The notes beneath the pieces were generated by a model. It had not been told where the DNA came from. It did no database searches and was given only the letters and a program-made list of their open reading frames with translations. The position numbers and the translations under genes were made by a program. From the NCBI GenBank assembly GCA_036873755.1, contig JAVTVY010045324.1:140700-204699 (forward strand): 64,000 nucleotides of DNA, given 5' to 3'. This DNA comes from Hanleya hanleyi. Its lineage: Eukaryota > Mollusca > Polyplacophora > Lepidopleurida > Hanleyidae. This document shows, one piece after another, positions 51,875-63,084 of this stretch (positions are counted from its first letter, which is position 1; each line of letters starts with the position of its first letter).

Positions 51875-53803
51875 TTACAAGTCCAAGTAAGTGGTGCTCA
51901 CACCGTCGGCCAACACTTTTCGTTTAGGATAAAAGAAAGTAAAAGCGTCTCGTTTCTGGATGTAGGTACGCATCTGGTGGTCCACCACTCGGAATCCTCT
52001 GTTAGTGCCAGTGGCACTCGCTTGGCTCTTCAACACGCCCAGGTAGAGGGCCTTGTCGATGGCAGGGTCACGTCGGTTCACGCCTTTACAACTAAACTTG
52101 TTGTTTCCATCACCGCCGTAACAATAGTAGGTTTTAGAGGAGAGAGCGATCATAGCATCTCCGCTCCACTCTAGTTTAAACAGGCCGGGTGTCCGCTTGT
52201 CGTAGGTGTAGTGGTCGCGTCGGGGTAGCCATTGATCCCGTTCCGCTTCATACTGTTCTCTTAGCTCGGGTTTCACCAGGGACTCCCAATCAGCGTGGGA
52301 GACGGCCATGTAGGCCGAATCTGTATCCATTTCCATGAGTTGCCAGTCTGAGGAGTTAAAATAGACACCCATAAAGTCATAAAGAAACTGCAACATCCTC
52401 AGCTTGGCCACCTGATAGACCATACACCCAATTTGCAGGGGTAAATTGTACCGGATAGTCTTCTTGGCTGAAGTGACTTCATAGGTGTCGTCATCGATGA
52501 CCTCCACGGACCGAAACAGCGGGGAATTCACTTTTTTGCGGGCTTGGGTAGTATTGCAAATGTTCACGTTGACGTGCTTATCCTGGTTCGTTACCGTTTT
52601 TCCATAATAACCATTGCCAGTGAGTTTCCAAGATTCAGCGATCATGGCCTGATTCGGGTATTCATCACCTTGACGACGGGCCGATGTGACGAGGTCCGCA
52701 TTCTCCGCAAAACAAGCCTCGGGGACGTACTGTATGACTTGATAGATTTGAGTAATTTCCAAACCGTGGTTCATGTACCACTGCAGTAAGGGCGTGCCCA
52801 ACAAGATTTTCTCGGCCCACATACTGCCAATCAACATACGGCGAGGTTGAGACAAACACTCGTGTTGCTCTGCGTAGGCGCCCATGGTCTCTCCAATATC
52901 AGCCCGACCCACCAGCGTATTCTTAAAGATGGGCGGACACTGGGCGAAGAGAGGCTTGAGAGTGTCGGGAACATGCAGGTCGCATTCTACAAAGCCGTAG
53001 AGCTGCCCCGAACGAATGGCGTCCAACATCTGGGGTAGACTGAGCAGTCGCCGACGACTCAAGGGGTACTCTCGTTCTTTTAGGAACCGTTGTAAATGAG
53101 GCCGGGCCTGGCACATCGTGTGAAATTCACATTCCCACATTTCAATGAGCTGGAATCCTCGCTCTTTGATATAATCTCCGTTGGCCACCACTTCCCCCCT
53201 TAATTCTTCAGGTGTTTTCCCACGTCGCGCATTAAAGCGGCCCGCGCTGAAATGGCATTCGTGACCGTGCCAGTAACACCCGTAAAACTGGAACACGGTC
53301 GGTGTTCCTTGTACAAGGGCAAACCCATCGACGGGGAGACGGCGATCTCCTATCCGCTTCTCTGTGGCGTTGGTCTGGTGTCGTATATAAATTCCCCGTC
53401 GATAGGCTTCCCAGTCCAACCACTGGTCGGCAAGATGTTTATAAGGTGTCCGTTGCGGTGTAAAATGCCGTCCTTCCGCTAACCAACGTGTATAATGACC
53501 ACTGGGCATGGGTTGGGCGAGAGACCACAGGTACAAGGCATTGGCGTCAAAGCCGATGATTTTGGCACAGGGTTTGCCACTGGGCAGAGTCGTCACATCT
53601 TTCTCGTGGTAGCGGTGGAAAATAAGACTCGGGCCACCCACAATGTTTTCTTTTAGACAATCATGCATATCCTTGTCCTTTTGTTGAATGAGTGAAAAGT
53701 AGGTAGAACAGTCTTGAAAGAGATGACGAAGCGCCAGGCCCGGTAAACTCAGGCACTCTTTAAAGATGTCCACGTGCATCTGGCGACGGAAAAGTTGTAC
53801 CAT
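51875..53803 (-). CDS. polB: Protein-primed DNA polymerase B, C-terminal part (palm)
   Basis: 642 codons open from ATG 53,803. Palm motif A is DANALYLWSL (86-95), motif B KLTGNGYYG (393-401), motif C MDTDSAY (492-498), with a later KTYY. Between A and B lies an insert with PVDGFALV...VFQFYGCYWHGHECHF (157-185) and GFQLIEMWECEF (216-227). Its layout resembles Vsr-type endonucleases (Asp, WHG-His, WE). It continues the N-terminal ORF in the -1 frame, with a 55-base overlap. Translation start at this ATG is doubtful; it is part of one gene. The AATAAA on this strand is at 51,671-51,666, beyond the tRNA. Confidence 0.92.
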   Translation of the reverse strand: MVQLFRRQMHVDIFKECLSLPGLALRHLFQDCSTYFSLIQQKDKDMHDCLKENIVGGPSLIFHRYHEKDVTTLPSGKPCAKIIGFDANALYLWSLAQPMPSGHYTRWLAEGRHFTPQRTPYKHLADQWLDWEAYRRGIYIRHQTNATEKRIGDRRLPVDGFALVQGTPTVFQFYGCYWHGHECHFSAGRFNARRGKTPEELRGEVVANGDYIKERGFQLIEMWECEFHTMCQARPHLQRFLKEREYPLSRRRLLSLPQMLDAIRSGQLYGFVECDLHVPDTLKPLFAQCPPIFKNTLVGRADIGETMGAYAEQHECLSQPRRMLIGSMWAEKILLGTPLLQWYMNHGLEITQIYQVIQYVPEACFAENADLVTSARRQGDEYPNQAMIAESWKLTGNGYYGKTVTNQDKHVNVNICNTTQARKKVNSPLFRSVEVIDDDTYEVTSAKKTIRYNLPLQIGCMVYQVAKLRMLQFLYDFMGVYFNSSDWQLMEMDTDSAYMAVSHADWESLVKPELREQYEAERDQWLPRRDHYTYDKRTPGLFKLEWSGDAMIALSSKTYYCYGGDGNNKFSCKGVNRRDPAIDKALYLGVLKSQASATGTNRGFRVVDHQMRTYIQKRDAFTFFYPKRKVLADGVSTTYLDL

Positions 53804-55785
53804 TTTTCCGACGCTTCCAGAAAGGGGACCACATCTAAATTGTTATACCATACCAGGAAATCTCTCAACGTGTGCATATGTTCATCGTTCCATACTTGTT
53901 GGAGTTCCATGTAGGTGGCCTCGGGCAGAGCTTCTCCTTTCAGGTCATTGTAAAACGCTTCCCGGGGTGGCAACTGGGTGTCTTCCAAGCGGTCCAGACT
54001 CGTCATATAGGTGTAAGGGAAGTAACCTTTGGTTTGTGCACAGTTATAGGCCTTGACCCACTGATCATAGCTACAATTAGGAGCTAAATAGTTCCGTACA
54101 TCCAGGAAATGCAGTGATGTGGTAGTGAGGGCCATATGATTATTGATCTTCTTGATCACCGACTTGAGGGTATCGGACTGGGCCAAGTAAGGGTAGAGAA
54201 ATTCCTTCACCATGTTCAAGTCGTATCGTCCCGAATTGAAGCCGAGCACCGGTAACTGACTTAGGTATTGTAGGAACCGTAACTTCAATTTCTCTGCATA
54301 CGGTTTAGGTAGAGGAACATCCTGCGACTGCAGGGGCTGCGACTGCAGGGGCTCGGACTGGCACTCGGACTCGGACTCTTCATTGTCGCTGAACGATACA
54401 TCGGGTATAGGAATGCGTTCGGCCAGCTGGTCGAGTACGTCCTGGAACTTGGCGACCAACAATGCCGTACTGGCCGCACTGACTTGCTCTAAATACCCCA
54501 TCATGCGGGTGATCAACTCATGGGAGTCCCCCGTGGACACGAAACACACCGGAGCAGCGTCATAGCCGGGTACGTTGCTGGAAATACTGACACTCAGAGG
54601 AATATGGCGCTGCGTCCACTGCGTTTTCGCTGAAAACAGATCCATGGGCTCCAACAGGGCCTCGAAATCATAACACGCCCGGTAGGGAAAATAACGGTCC
54701 TCTTCCGGTATGATGATACCCTCATCGGCCAGTTCCTGAAAAATAGTAGGCGTATTATGATACACTCCACCGGGATATACGCGCTTGACACTGTTGTCAC
54801 AGATTTTCTCGTGGCGATGTAAGTCGTAGGAACGGTAAAACACACGATGGCATTGGGCACAACTGTAGGACTGAGCGTACAGACTCATATCGTAGATAAG
54901 GGAAAAATGACTCACGCCATTGTCGTCGAACACATTGACTTTCATCGTAGCAGCATACCGTTCTGAAGACCGATGCACCAATTCAGCCACAAATGTGTCG
55001 TCATCCTCCCTTAGTAAACGATACACAAAGATATTGACGTTGAACAGGGACTCCACGACATCCAAATGCTTGAAGGGGACACCTCGGAAGTGTCGCGCGT
55101 CCATATCTTGTTCCTCTAGATACTGCTCCCAATACCTCTCGGCCACTCGGTCACAAGCCTTGGGGTTACATCCGTCCAGATGCACGGCCAAACACCGAAA
55201 CAGACATTTCCGGTCTTTGTAGGGTCCATTCACCCCTGTTGTTAATGCATACAGGCCGTGTCGACGAAGCAACCACGGGGGAAGTAGTACAGGAGCACCG
55301 ATAGGCTGATCTCTCATTTTCGTGACGAAAAATGTGACGTTAGTCACCATTTCCACAATCCATTGGGTATTGGGGCGTTGCAGGCGGGCCCATTCCAACG
55401 GGTCTAATGTAGTGAGTTGCTCGACCACCGGCTCCAGAGAAATCGCATCCGTGATGGTGAACGGCTGATCAAACACATAGGTATTATTACTGGGATAGAA
55501 ATACCGCAGCTGGTCCGTCTCCTTGTGCCGTAAAATGTATCCAAAAGTGATATTCAACTTGAACGCTGTCACCTGATCTTTGAAAATGTTCTCGGCATAG
55601 GTAGATAGATACGTGAGATCCTCTAGTCGAAAATTGTACAAGTCCAAAAGACGTCGGTTACGGTGGAAACAATGTCGTATGGTGGACCAGTGACGTTGAT
55701 AAATGGCCCTGACATGCTCGTCTTCAGGCAAGACTTCAACCGGAGGTGCTGCTGGGTCCAAGGGAAACTCTTCTCCACGTCTCAT
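53749..55785 (-). CDS. polB: Protein-primed DNA polymerase B, N-terminal and exonuclease part
   Basis: 678 codons from ATG 55,785. Residues 185-300 look like an OTU-type cysteine protease: DRKCLFRCLAVHL (D191, C194), with H293 in VSHFSLIYD. A C2HC finger follows (C309, C312, H325, C329). 3'-5' exonuclease motifs are Exo I YDFEAL (D373, E375), Exo II GFNSGRYDLN (N517, D522) and Exo III YNNLDVVPF. A Ser/Glu-Gln-rich insert (464-489) separates Exo I and II. The frame breaks just after Exo III at GGAAAAATGG (around 53,802), where ORF 2 takes over in -1. Either one A is missing from the run, or -1 frameshifting occurs. The gene is driven from the TATAAAAG in the right ITR. Confidence 0.92.
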   Translation of the reverse strand: MRRGEEFPLDPAAPPVEVLPEDEHVRAIYQRHWSTIRHCFHRNRRLLDLYNFRLEDLTYLSTYAENIFKDQVTAFKLNITFGYILRHKETDQLRYFYPSNNTYVFDQPFTITDAISLEPVVEQLTTLDPLEWARLQRPNTQWIVEMVTNVTFFVTKMRDQPIGAPVLLPPWLLRRHGLYALTTGVNGPYKDRKCLFRCLAVHLDGCNPKACDRVAERYWEQYLEEQDMDARHFRGVPFKHLDVVESLFNVNIFVYRLLREDDDTFVAELVHRSSERYAATMKVNVFDDNGVSHFSLIYDMSLYAQSYSCAQCHRVFYRSYDLHRHEKICDNSVKRVYPGGVYHNTPTIFQELADEGIIIPEEDRYFPYRACYDFEALLEPMDLFSAKTQWTQRHIPLSVSISSNVPGYDAAPVCFVSTGDSHELITRMMGYLEQVSAASTALLVAKFQDVLDQLAERIPIPDVSFSDNEESESECQSEPLQSQPLQSQDVPLPKPYAEKLKLRFLQYLSQLPVLGFNSGRYDLNMVKEFLYPYLAQSDTLKSVIKKINNHMALTTTSLHFLDVRNYLAPNCSYDQWVKAYNCAQTKGYFPYTYMTSLDRLEDTQLPPREAFYNDLKGEALPEATYMELQQVWNDEHMHTLRDFLVWYNNLDVVPFLEASEKWYNFSVARCTWTSLKSA

Positions 55786-55880
55786 GCTTTTTTCGTCTCA
55801 TACAAGCGGATAGGCAGGCAGACAGGCAGGCAGGTCAGGTAAGTCAGATTGAATACACCCCTACCCTAAAAATCGACTCC

Positions 55881-55887
55881 TTTTATA
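55881..55887 (-). promoter_or_regulatory. TATA box, right ITR, facing polB
   Basis: The minus strand reads TATAAAAGG, the mirror of the left ITR box, 96 bp before ATG 55,785. Confidence 0.7.
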
Positions 55888-55899
55888 CGTTTTTCTACA

Positions 55900-56413
55900 G
55901 GCCACCATCTTGTCCCACCTCCCACACACTAAAACACGCCGCCATCTTGTCCCACCTCCCACACGACACACTAAAACAGGCCGCCATCTTGTCCCACCTC
56001 CCACACAACACACTAAAACAGGCCGCCATCTTGGCCCACCTCCCACACGACACTAAAACCAACCGCCATCTTGTCCCACCTCCCACAACACACTAAAACA
56101 GGCCGCCATCTTGTCCCACCTCCCACACCACACTAAAACAGGCCGCCATCTTGTCCCACCTCCCACACGACACACAAACAGGCCGCCATCTTGTCCCACC
56201 TCCCACACACACACTAAAACCCACCGCCATCTTGTCCCACCTCCCACACAACACACTAAAACAGGCCGCCATCTTGTCCCACCTCCCACACAACACACTA
56301 AAACAGGCCGCCATCTTGTCCCACCTCCCACAACACACTAAAACAGGCCGCCATCTTGTCCCACCTCCCACACCACACTAAAACAGGCCGCCATCTTGTC
56401 CCACCTCCCACTG
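55900..56413 (-). promoter_or_regulatory. Array of ~13 YY1-type sites in the right ITR
   Basis: The + strand shows repeated GCCGCCATCTTGTCCCACCT plus CCCACAC...ACTAAAACAG. Deviating cores are at 55,903 (GCCACCATCTTG), 56,064 (AACCGCCATCTTG), 56,022 (GCCATCTTGGCCC) and 56,223. Spacing is 35-43 bp. The number of units equals that in the left ITR, but the positions of variant units are not mirrored, so the arrays have changed independently in part. Confidence 0.8.
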
Positions 56414-56587
56414 TTCCTCACGCGCACATCCACACTTATGACGTCACCACCAATTCTGCACATGCGCAGTCTAACTACATCCACGCATTTGATTGGTCAA
56501 TATTCATCATTGACCTCTATGACCTCTACATCCGGGTGAAATATTACTTATCTTGCGCGCTGTATACTACTAACGTCCTGCACTATT

Positions 56588-57105
56588 TTACTATATATGA
56601 TGTCACTTCCGGCGATGTGCGCGCGTTCGGGAATCCTGTCCAATAGTCTGACTAGTGGCTGGGCAACCACCTCGCTGGGGGTCTAATAACACCACAGCCA
56701 CCAGTCAGGTTTTTGGACTAGATTTCCGGCCGCGCGCACATCGTGAAATCACATATAGTATGATAGCTGTTTGCCGAACATTTCGATTACTTTTCTAGTC
56801 TGCATAATACCTCTGTTGGCCTAGCGTCAAAAAAGAATTATCTGGAGATTATTTTCCGTGTTTATCTCGACAGAGCATATGAAAAGTAGTTCGCTCATGT
56901 GCAAAACTGAATTAAGTTGTTCGACCGGATTCAAACTGAACCGTGCGTACGTGGGTTTTCCCCTATATGTCATAGCAACGTAGTAAAGGTCAACTTCCGC
57001 TTTTGGAGACAGGGAAGATAAATGAGCCTGTGAAATGAAGCATACACCGTGGGGAGGATGGTAGCTAGGATATTATTAGACCCCCAGCGAGGTGGTTGAA
57101 TCTGT
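56588..57105. repeat. Palindrome just outside the Maverick
   Basis: 'actatatatgatgtcacttc' plus 'cggcgatgtgcgcgcg' (56,590-56,625) is inverted at 56,732-56,764, and 'ctgactagtggctg' pairs with 'cagccaccagtcag' inside. A further inverted partner of 'accacctcgctgggggtcta' lies at 57,077-57,100. It is a non-autonomous element starting 17 bp from the Maverick end. Confidence 0.65.
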
Positions 57106-59181
57106 GGCACAAAAGTATGTCAAACATGGATGTGGAAGAAGTGAGAGTTTGATGAGGTTGAGAGAGAGAGACGAGAGATGGTCCAGTCTAAGTTTGTAAT
57201 TTGAGTCAACGCAAACCTCCGATTAAATCACTATAAATCTGAACAATCCCGATATTATCAATTAAATTGTCGATTTGGAAAACCATGGATCGAAATAGTG
57301 TTATATGCCAGTCATATATTAAAAAATGTAAATTTTCAGTTTTTAAGTAAACAATATGAATAAAATTGAATCCAGCCAAATTTATCCCTGAATACTTTGA
57401 AGTCTTGTGTCCATACCATGATCAAATTTCAATTTGTAACTCGGAAACTGGGGACTTTGGCATTCAGAATAGTTTTCTCTGACAGGCGTACATGTATGCC
57501 CACAAATGCTTTTGTAGCTTATGTGCTAGAATAAACATTATTCCAAAATACACAAACCTGCCGGGACAAAATTATTACGGTCTTCCAATAATCGTCTTCT
57601 GGGACATCACAGGTTGAATTCCTGAGTGAGAAATTACAACACATATAAGGGAAGTGGGAAGAGGTGCCGACATACTGACAGAGTCACATGGCTTCACAGT
57701 ATAGTCTTCTGGTTAAACCTATTCTAAAGCACATACCAATAATCTAGCGATTCGTGATATGTGTTGTATCTCAGGTACGCTTTTATTGTACCTGTTCATG
57801 TGGCAACTTGAATTACATGATCACACGGCCCCTAGCACCGGCATAAGCGGTATTAGATAGACCATGGAGATCCACGGCCATCATCAGCTGCTCGGGTTCA
57901 TTCAAGGACAATCAACACCAACCGCCCTGCCTCCTCCTGCCCAATGGTTCACATAGTGAAACAAATTCCACTCCGGGGAGTAAAGCTTGACATTTCTTCT
58001 GCAGTTATCGATACCATAGTGCTCAGTAATACTGAAAAACTATCAAAGATATGTTGTCAAATTTCTAACGGAATTCATTCGTCCGTACTGATTTAGCAGT
58101 GATTATCTGCAGCCAAAGGGTATATAATTCATGCAAGAGGAGATCCCGCTTTTGAACGGGACTTCACATGTTAGCATATGGAACAATGGCCGACCACTTC
58201 CCCATTTGCTACTATTGGAAATCCCGTAAATTCACGTCACTTCGTCTTACACGAACTATATGCCAGCCAAAGGCTCAACCTGTAACCATCTGGATCATAC
58301 ACTGTAAGACTGATCCTGGGAGCCAATCTAGGTCAACCAAGATGGTAAATCAGGGGAATATTCCGTGATATTATATCTGAGTTTACTGAGATTGCCTTGG
58401 GAGCGTGCGTATCCATTTTCAGCCTACTTTTGGCAACTATAAGAGGGAATTCCCCGAAACCAACACCGCGTGATGTCGTCAGCCAATCAACTAAACTCTA
58501 CTGACGTAACCCCAACGTCACCCGCCATTTCTCAGTCATGTGCTGTCCTACTTGTCAAAAATTACAGATCTACAACACCTCTTGGGTGATACGGAAGTTA
58601 TTCATATCTGTATCTTTTGTAAGCTCAGACAATATCTGTTTCAGAGGTATATGAAAATCCGGTAATTTATCAAGATTTCTCGAGTCTGTTCTCCGCCGGA
58701 TGAAGACCGAACAGTATATGGTAAAATATCGGATATCGCTCCGCAATAATGATGGCACACGATTCGCAAGCCATCGTATGTATGGCAAAGTGTACGCAAA
58801 GGCCTAAGGCCATTTGTACTAGATAGTTTTAATTACTTTAGATGCATGGTTGAAGCTGGTACACCATTGAAATTTAATATAACATGCATAAAATGGCCGA
58901 GTCAGCTTTTACCCTCTGTGCAAAAAAACTCATCCTACAAGACAGTAACCATGATAATATTATATTTGGAAGCGTGGGAACAAACATATCCTTTGACAGT
59001 ATAGTCTGATGACCAAATATTCAAAATGTGAATGTCAGATGCTACTCTCAGACGGAAATACTTATCTTGAACACCAATGATGAGGCTAATCATCGTGGAG
59101 TCCCGTATGGCGATTTCAGGCCTTATATCTGTGCTATATGAGAAAACTGTTTCACTGTTTATGGGATGTTGAGGTTGAACA
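57106..59181. other. Right flank, nothing recognised
   Basis: AT-rich intergenic or intronic sequence. It has a short (GA)n near 57,160 and small ORFs without recognisable domains. I see no EGF exon. Confidence 0.5.
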
Positions 59182-60855
59182 AGCGCTGAATGAGCGCAAA
59201 GACCTCCGTCGAGGCAACAGGATCAGTAAGGGAATAGTACATCACTGAATAGCATAGGGCCGGACGCCAAGCTCAATTTTGCATTTGTTGACGTTAACTT
59301 CACCAATGGTAATTAACGTGAGATTGAGGGTTCCCCACTAGCATGTCCAGCTAGGGATGTGGAAGCCACATTCCCCGCAAATAATATTTCTTTGATTTCA
59401 CGTACTTGAAATATTGGGGTATGGAATAGAGTATATTGATGGAAAACCTGGAATACTGCTTGAGACATTAGGCCCCTTCCCACCCACACCTCCCCATGAG
59501 AGGACACCCCACCCAAATCAACACGTTATCGGCAGAAATGAGACCCTGTGTGCCTAGTTTTACCAACTTGCTTGTGATTTTATGCTATAGGCCCTACACA
59601 TCAACACTTCATATTTTGTATGTGTACAGTATAGCATCCTCATTGACAGAATCCTCTACAAAACACGTCTGATTTTACCGACATTCCGTTCTGATCTGTC
59701 TCAGCATCATGTGCTGATTCAATGAGCTCGGAATAATTTTGTATACTGGTGTTACAGGTCACCTTCACCATAATGTATCAATTACCATGGACTTGTACAT
59801 GTATCACATTCATATTGAATGGTGATGGCTGATGAGAATATTGCCCATATGGAACAAATGGCTGGATTCCAGCGAATAAAAGTTCATGCTAATCATAAAC
59901 AACATACAATTAATAATACTATCAAATAATTATGTATATTCCTTGTCGACATCAATATAATACAGACAATATTATGACTGAATCAGGGTAACAGATATCC
60001 AAGGGTATATATGTCTACACTAAACTGAAGGAGATCCATGATGCGTATTATATTATGTTGTAAAACTTCACTTGCTAATCTCGATTATGTTGCTTATTGT
60101 GAAAATAAATGAAATTATGAAAATAAATTTAGAATGATTGCCCATTACGCTCAAATTAGAAATATCAGCAGCTAAAGTTAAGCCAATCATAGCAATATAT
60201 AACACCATGGTATTGTTGTAATATCACCCAGGTATTGATCTTTGGTTAAGAATGTAATGAGATACATATACCTGTTCTTTGTGTTATTCTGTATGCAGTT
60301 CATTCTGTATGTATTTTATACATGTACATATACCAGAAGTGGAATTGAAATTTGACTAAAATAATCAAAATATGTTCGATTTTTACCTCTACTCAGGAAA
60401 TGAAGTCTTTGTTTCTGGAAGCTAAATCATTTCAGACACATTCAAGTCCTCACCTGGTCAAGGGAGATAATTTTGTAAAAAAAAACAAAAAAACAAAAAA
60501 AAACAAGTACAGATCCACACTGGCGCAGACCAGAAAGTTTTATGACCTTTGATGATATTTGTGGAGCATGCTGCAGGACTTCAGCTTTCATGAATCTGAT
60601 ATTATCCACACAATCCCATTCTACATGATATTTTTGCCATAGCACCGATAAACTAGATCCCTTCATTTATGTGGTCTAGGTCCAGGAGCTATTGGGGGCT
60701 CCAGGTTTTGTAAAAGTTAGATCCAATTATTCTGAGATAAGGAATGAAGTCCGGCATGGTTGTTTTAAGTTAAAACTGGGCATCCTTGAAAATGTCTGAC
60801 CGATTGACACATGTATCACTCTGCCGGTCATCATTACATGCGTAATGTTTATCAC
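59182..60855 (+). repeat. Dispersed 1.6-kb repeat, copy 2
   Basis: Same orientation as 15,085-16,665. It contains an extra insertion near 60,350-60,400 and an A-rich block at 60,475-60,505 that copy 1 lacks. No gene is seen in it. Confidence 0.8.
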
Positions 60856-63084
60856 AAGAGAGAATATGTATACTGTGTTTGAGGAATATTTCTGCTTCCC
60901 CAATGGAAGGCGAATTTGAATGAATGGTCTGTGTTGTCAGTGTGTCTGATGTCCCCCTTGCAAAGACAAGAAAATTTTCTATGTAATTTATTATTTATTG
61001 ATATATTTATTGATTTTCTTTTTGTCTAATTGTCTTCTGTTCAAGTCATTTGGCATTGGTAAAACCTGAAATGTATATCATGTTCTCCTTATTTCATCTA
61101 GTGATACTGTCTGTTTGGTTCCAGATCACGGGGCTGAACAAAGTATGTGAAATGTGATCGTATGGCAAATAAATGCCCAGTGGTATGAGCAGGGCTTAAA
61201 ACTACAAAACAAAATTGAGAAAGGTTCCATCCATGCTTTCAGTCAAAAATCTCAATAATGTAGACCTACATGTGGAATGTAGACACTCCTTTGTTTCAGC
61301 TACAATTCAGAATAAGTTTTCAGAATATTATCAGGGCTTAACAAGCAAATTAGTCTTCATCAACAAGTATCACAGCACACAATGTGGATGTCACTAAACT
61401 GTTAGGATAAATGAAATGAAAAGCATATGTATATTATTTATCAGCTTTATTAAATAAGTTTACAGACTCATGCAGGTAGATCAATTTGGTGCTTCTGCAA
61501 AATCAAACCATTATTCAACTGCCAAATGCCAAGATAAAGCGCCGCCCCCCCACCGGAAATATAATGTATCAGCAAAATTTAGAATAACTGTTTTTGAACA
61601 ACCAGGCTGGTGGATATCATCAACTGAAAGAAAATGACAGGGTTCCCACACCTTGGGGATTTCAAAATTCCATACCTTTTCCATACCTTTTTGAAGACCT
61701 ATCAAGTCTTTTTCCAGACTCAATGGACGCTTCAAATCAGCTATTACATTATACATTGCCAGGAAGAAATTTGAGACCGTTAGGTGATATGGATCAAAAC
61801 TAGTCAAGCTCAAGATGAACAATTAACTCCTTTATTATGATGATGATGTACATTGAGATGACTGCACCAACTTACAACTCAAAAATCAAAGCAGGTTCCA
61901 AATTGACAGAATGTTTCAAAAGCACAGAATGATGAACTTTTTTATTTGAAAATAAATTCACGTTTTCTTTCATTCTACGAAACAGAAATTAAAAGAATCA
62001 GGTTTATTGCTCTTTTTTTGTCATACAGACTCACTAAAGCCAGAATGAAAAGAAAACAAAGACAAAAAAAAAACGAAGACAAAAAAAAGACCCCAAAAAA
62101 ATTAAATGAAATGGCTGAAAAGTGTTCTAGTTCTGCAAAATCTTGATTGGATTGGAGAATCCCTCAAATTAATTTCAGAATAATTGTTCATCTTTATATC
62201 GTTTGAACAAGTTAAAAAAAATATTAGAACTGATAAGACAACAAAGCTAGAAAAAAAATACCAAGGGAGACAACTTTTGTACAAGTGCTCTAAAAGTATT
62301 GAGCGGAGTTATCCTCCTTCAAAACGTTGCCCTTGCAAACCGTAAAACACGCAATTTGCGTGCTGCTTGGAGGAGATATTTTGTGTCAATGATCATTACC
62401 AATAAAGATTACAATTATCAACACCAGTTTTATCAGACTGTAGTAACTTACAAAGTGAATGACAGGTACACGATTCACACAAACGGACGAACCCACGAGG
62501 AGATGAATGGGTGTGAATGGACTGGTGCCGCAAGACGGTACATCTTCGGGAAATTTATGACCTATCCCAAGGTTCTTAGCGTGACATGTACATGATCAGG
62601 TCAGGGCATTTGCAGCATTTCTGTTCTTCATTCAATACATAGTACTGTTCATACGCCCGATGATATGTACTTTTGTTGCTAACATTATGCAAGTTTTGTT
62701 GTTAAAAAAATAAAACTGAACGTACTTGTAGGCCTACTCGTTTGAAGCAGCAGACATTATAAATTTAGTTGACCTAGATTCTGCATTGAAGATCAACCAT
62801 TGAAACGCGGAAAACAACGAATTACGTCAATTATACAGTATTTTCGCCTGCATGTTGTCTGATCGTACTATTTTTGTTTATCTGATGATGCTAAACAATA
62901 ATGATCTTGTGAACTTTGGGATAGGCCTATGTCATAAATTTTCTGAAGATGTACCATTTTGCGAGGACAGGACCGGATAGCTCTTGGTTTCGAGATTGAG
63001 GTGGAACCCGACTACAGAAGCCAGGCCCACTGCAATGCATTGCAATGGGGATCCCCTTTATTTCAAATGTGTCCAAAGAAAAGA
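60856..63084. other. Right flank, nothing recognised
   Basis: AT-rich, with A-rich low complexity at 62,065-62,105. Open frames (for example 62,299-62,595) show no family I can name. Confidence 0.45.

Larger units (their letters stand above)
35917..56571. mobile_element. Maverick/Polinton (adintovirus-like) element, ~20.7 kb
   Basis: It is bounded by long inverted repeats starting AGTAGTATACAGCG at both ends, consistent with the AG...CT termini of Polintons. It encodes the full set of hallmark genes: protein-primed PolB, DDE integrase, packaging ATPase, adenain-like protease, double-jelly-roll major capsid protein and penton-like minor capsid protein. Accessory genes fill the left third. The flanking hexamers are atcatc (left) and aacgtc (right), 4 of 6 identical, so the expected 6-bp target duplication is imperfect. 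Morphogenesis ORFs are intact, suggesting recent insertion or recent capsid activity. PolB has one frame break. Confidence 0.95.
55813..56571 (-). repeat. Right terminal inverted repeat
   Basis: Reverse complement of 35,917-36,692, ending CGCTGTATACTACT. It has the same order of CCAAT box, NRF1-like site, TGACGTCA (56,439-56,446), about 13 YY1-type units and TATAAAAG. The outermost 20-45 bp differ from the left copy (left 'tttaaacgcagttaaaa', right 'agataagtaatatttca' in reverse), while the last 14 bp are identical. Confidence 0.93.

Noticed and set aside
56597..57105. Extension of the Maverick beyond 56,571
   Set aside because: Inverted-repeat identity with the left end stops at AGTAGTATACAGCG. 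The following palindrome has no counterpart at the left flank.
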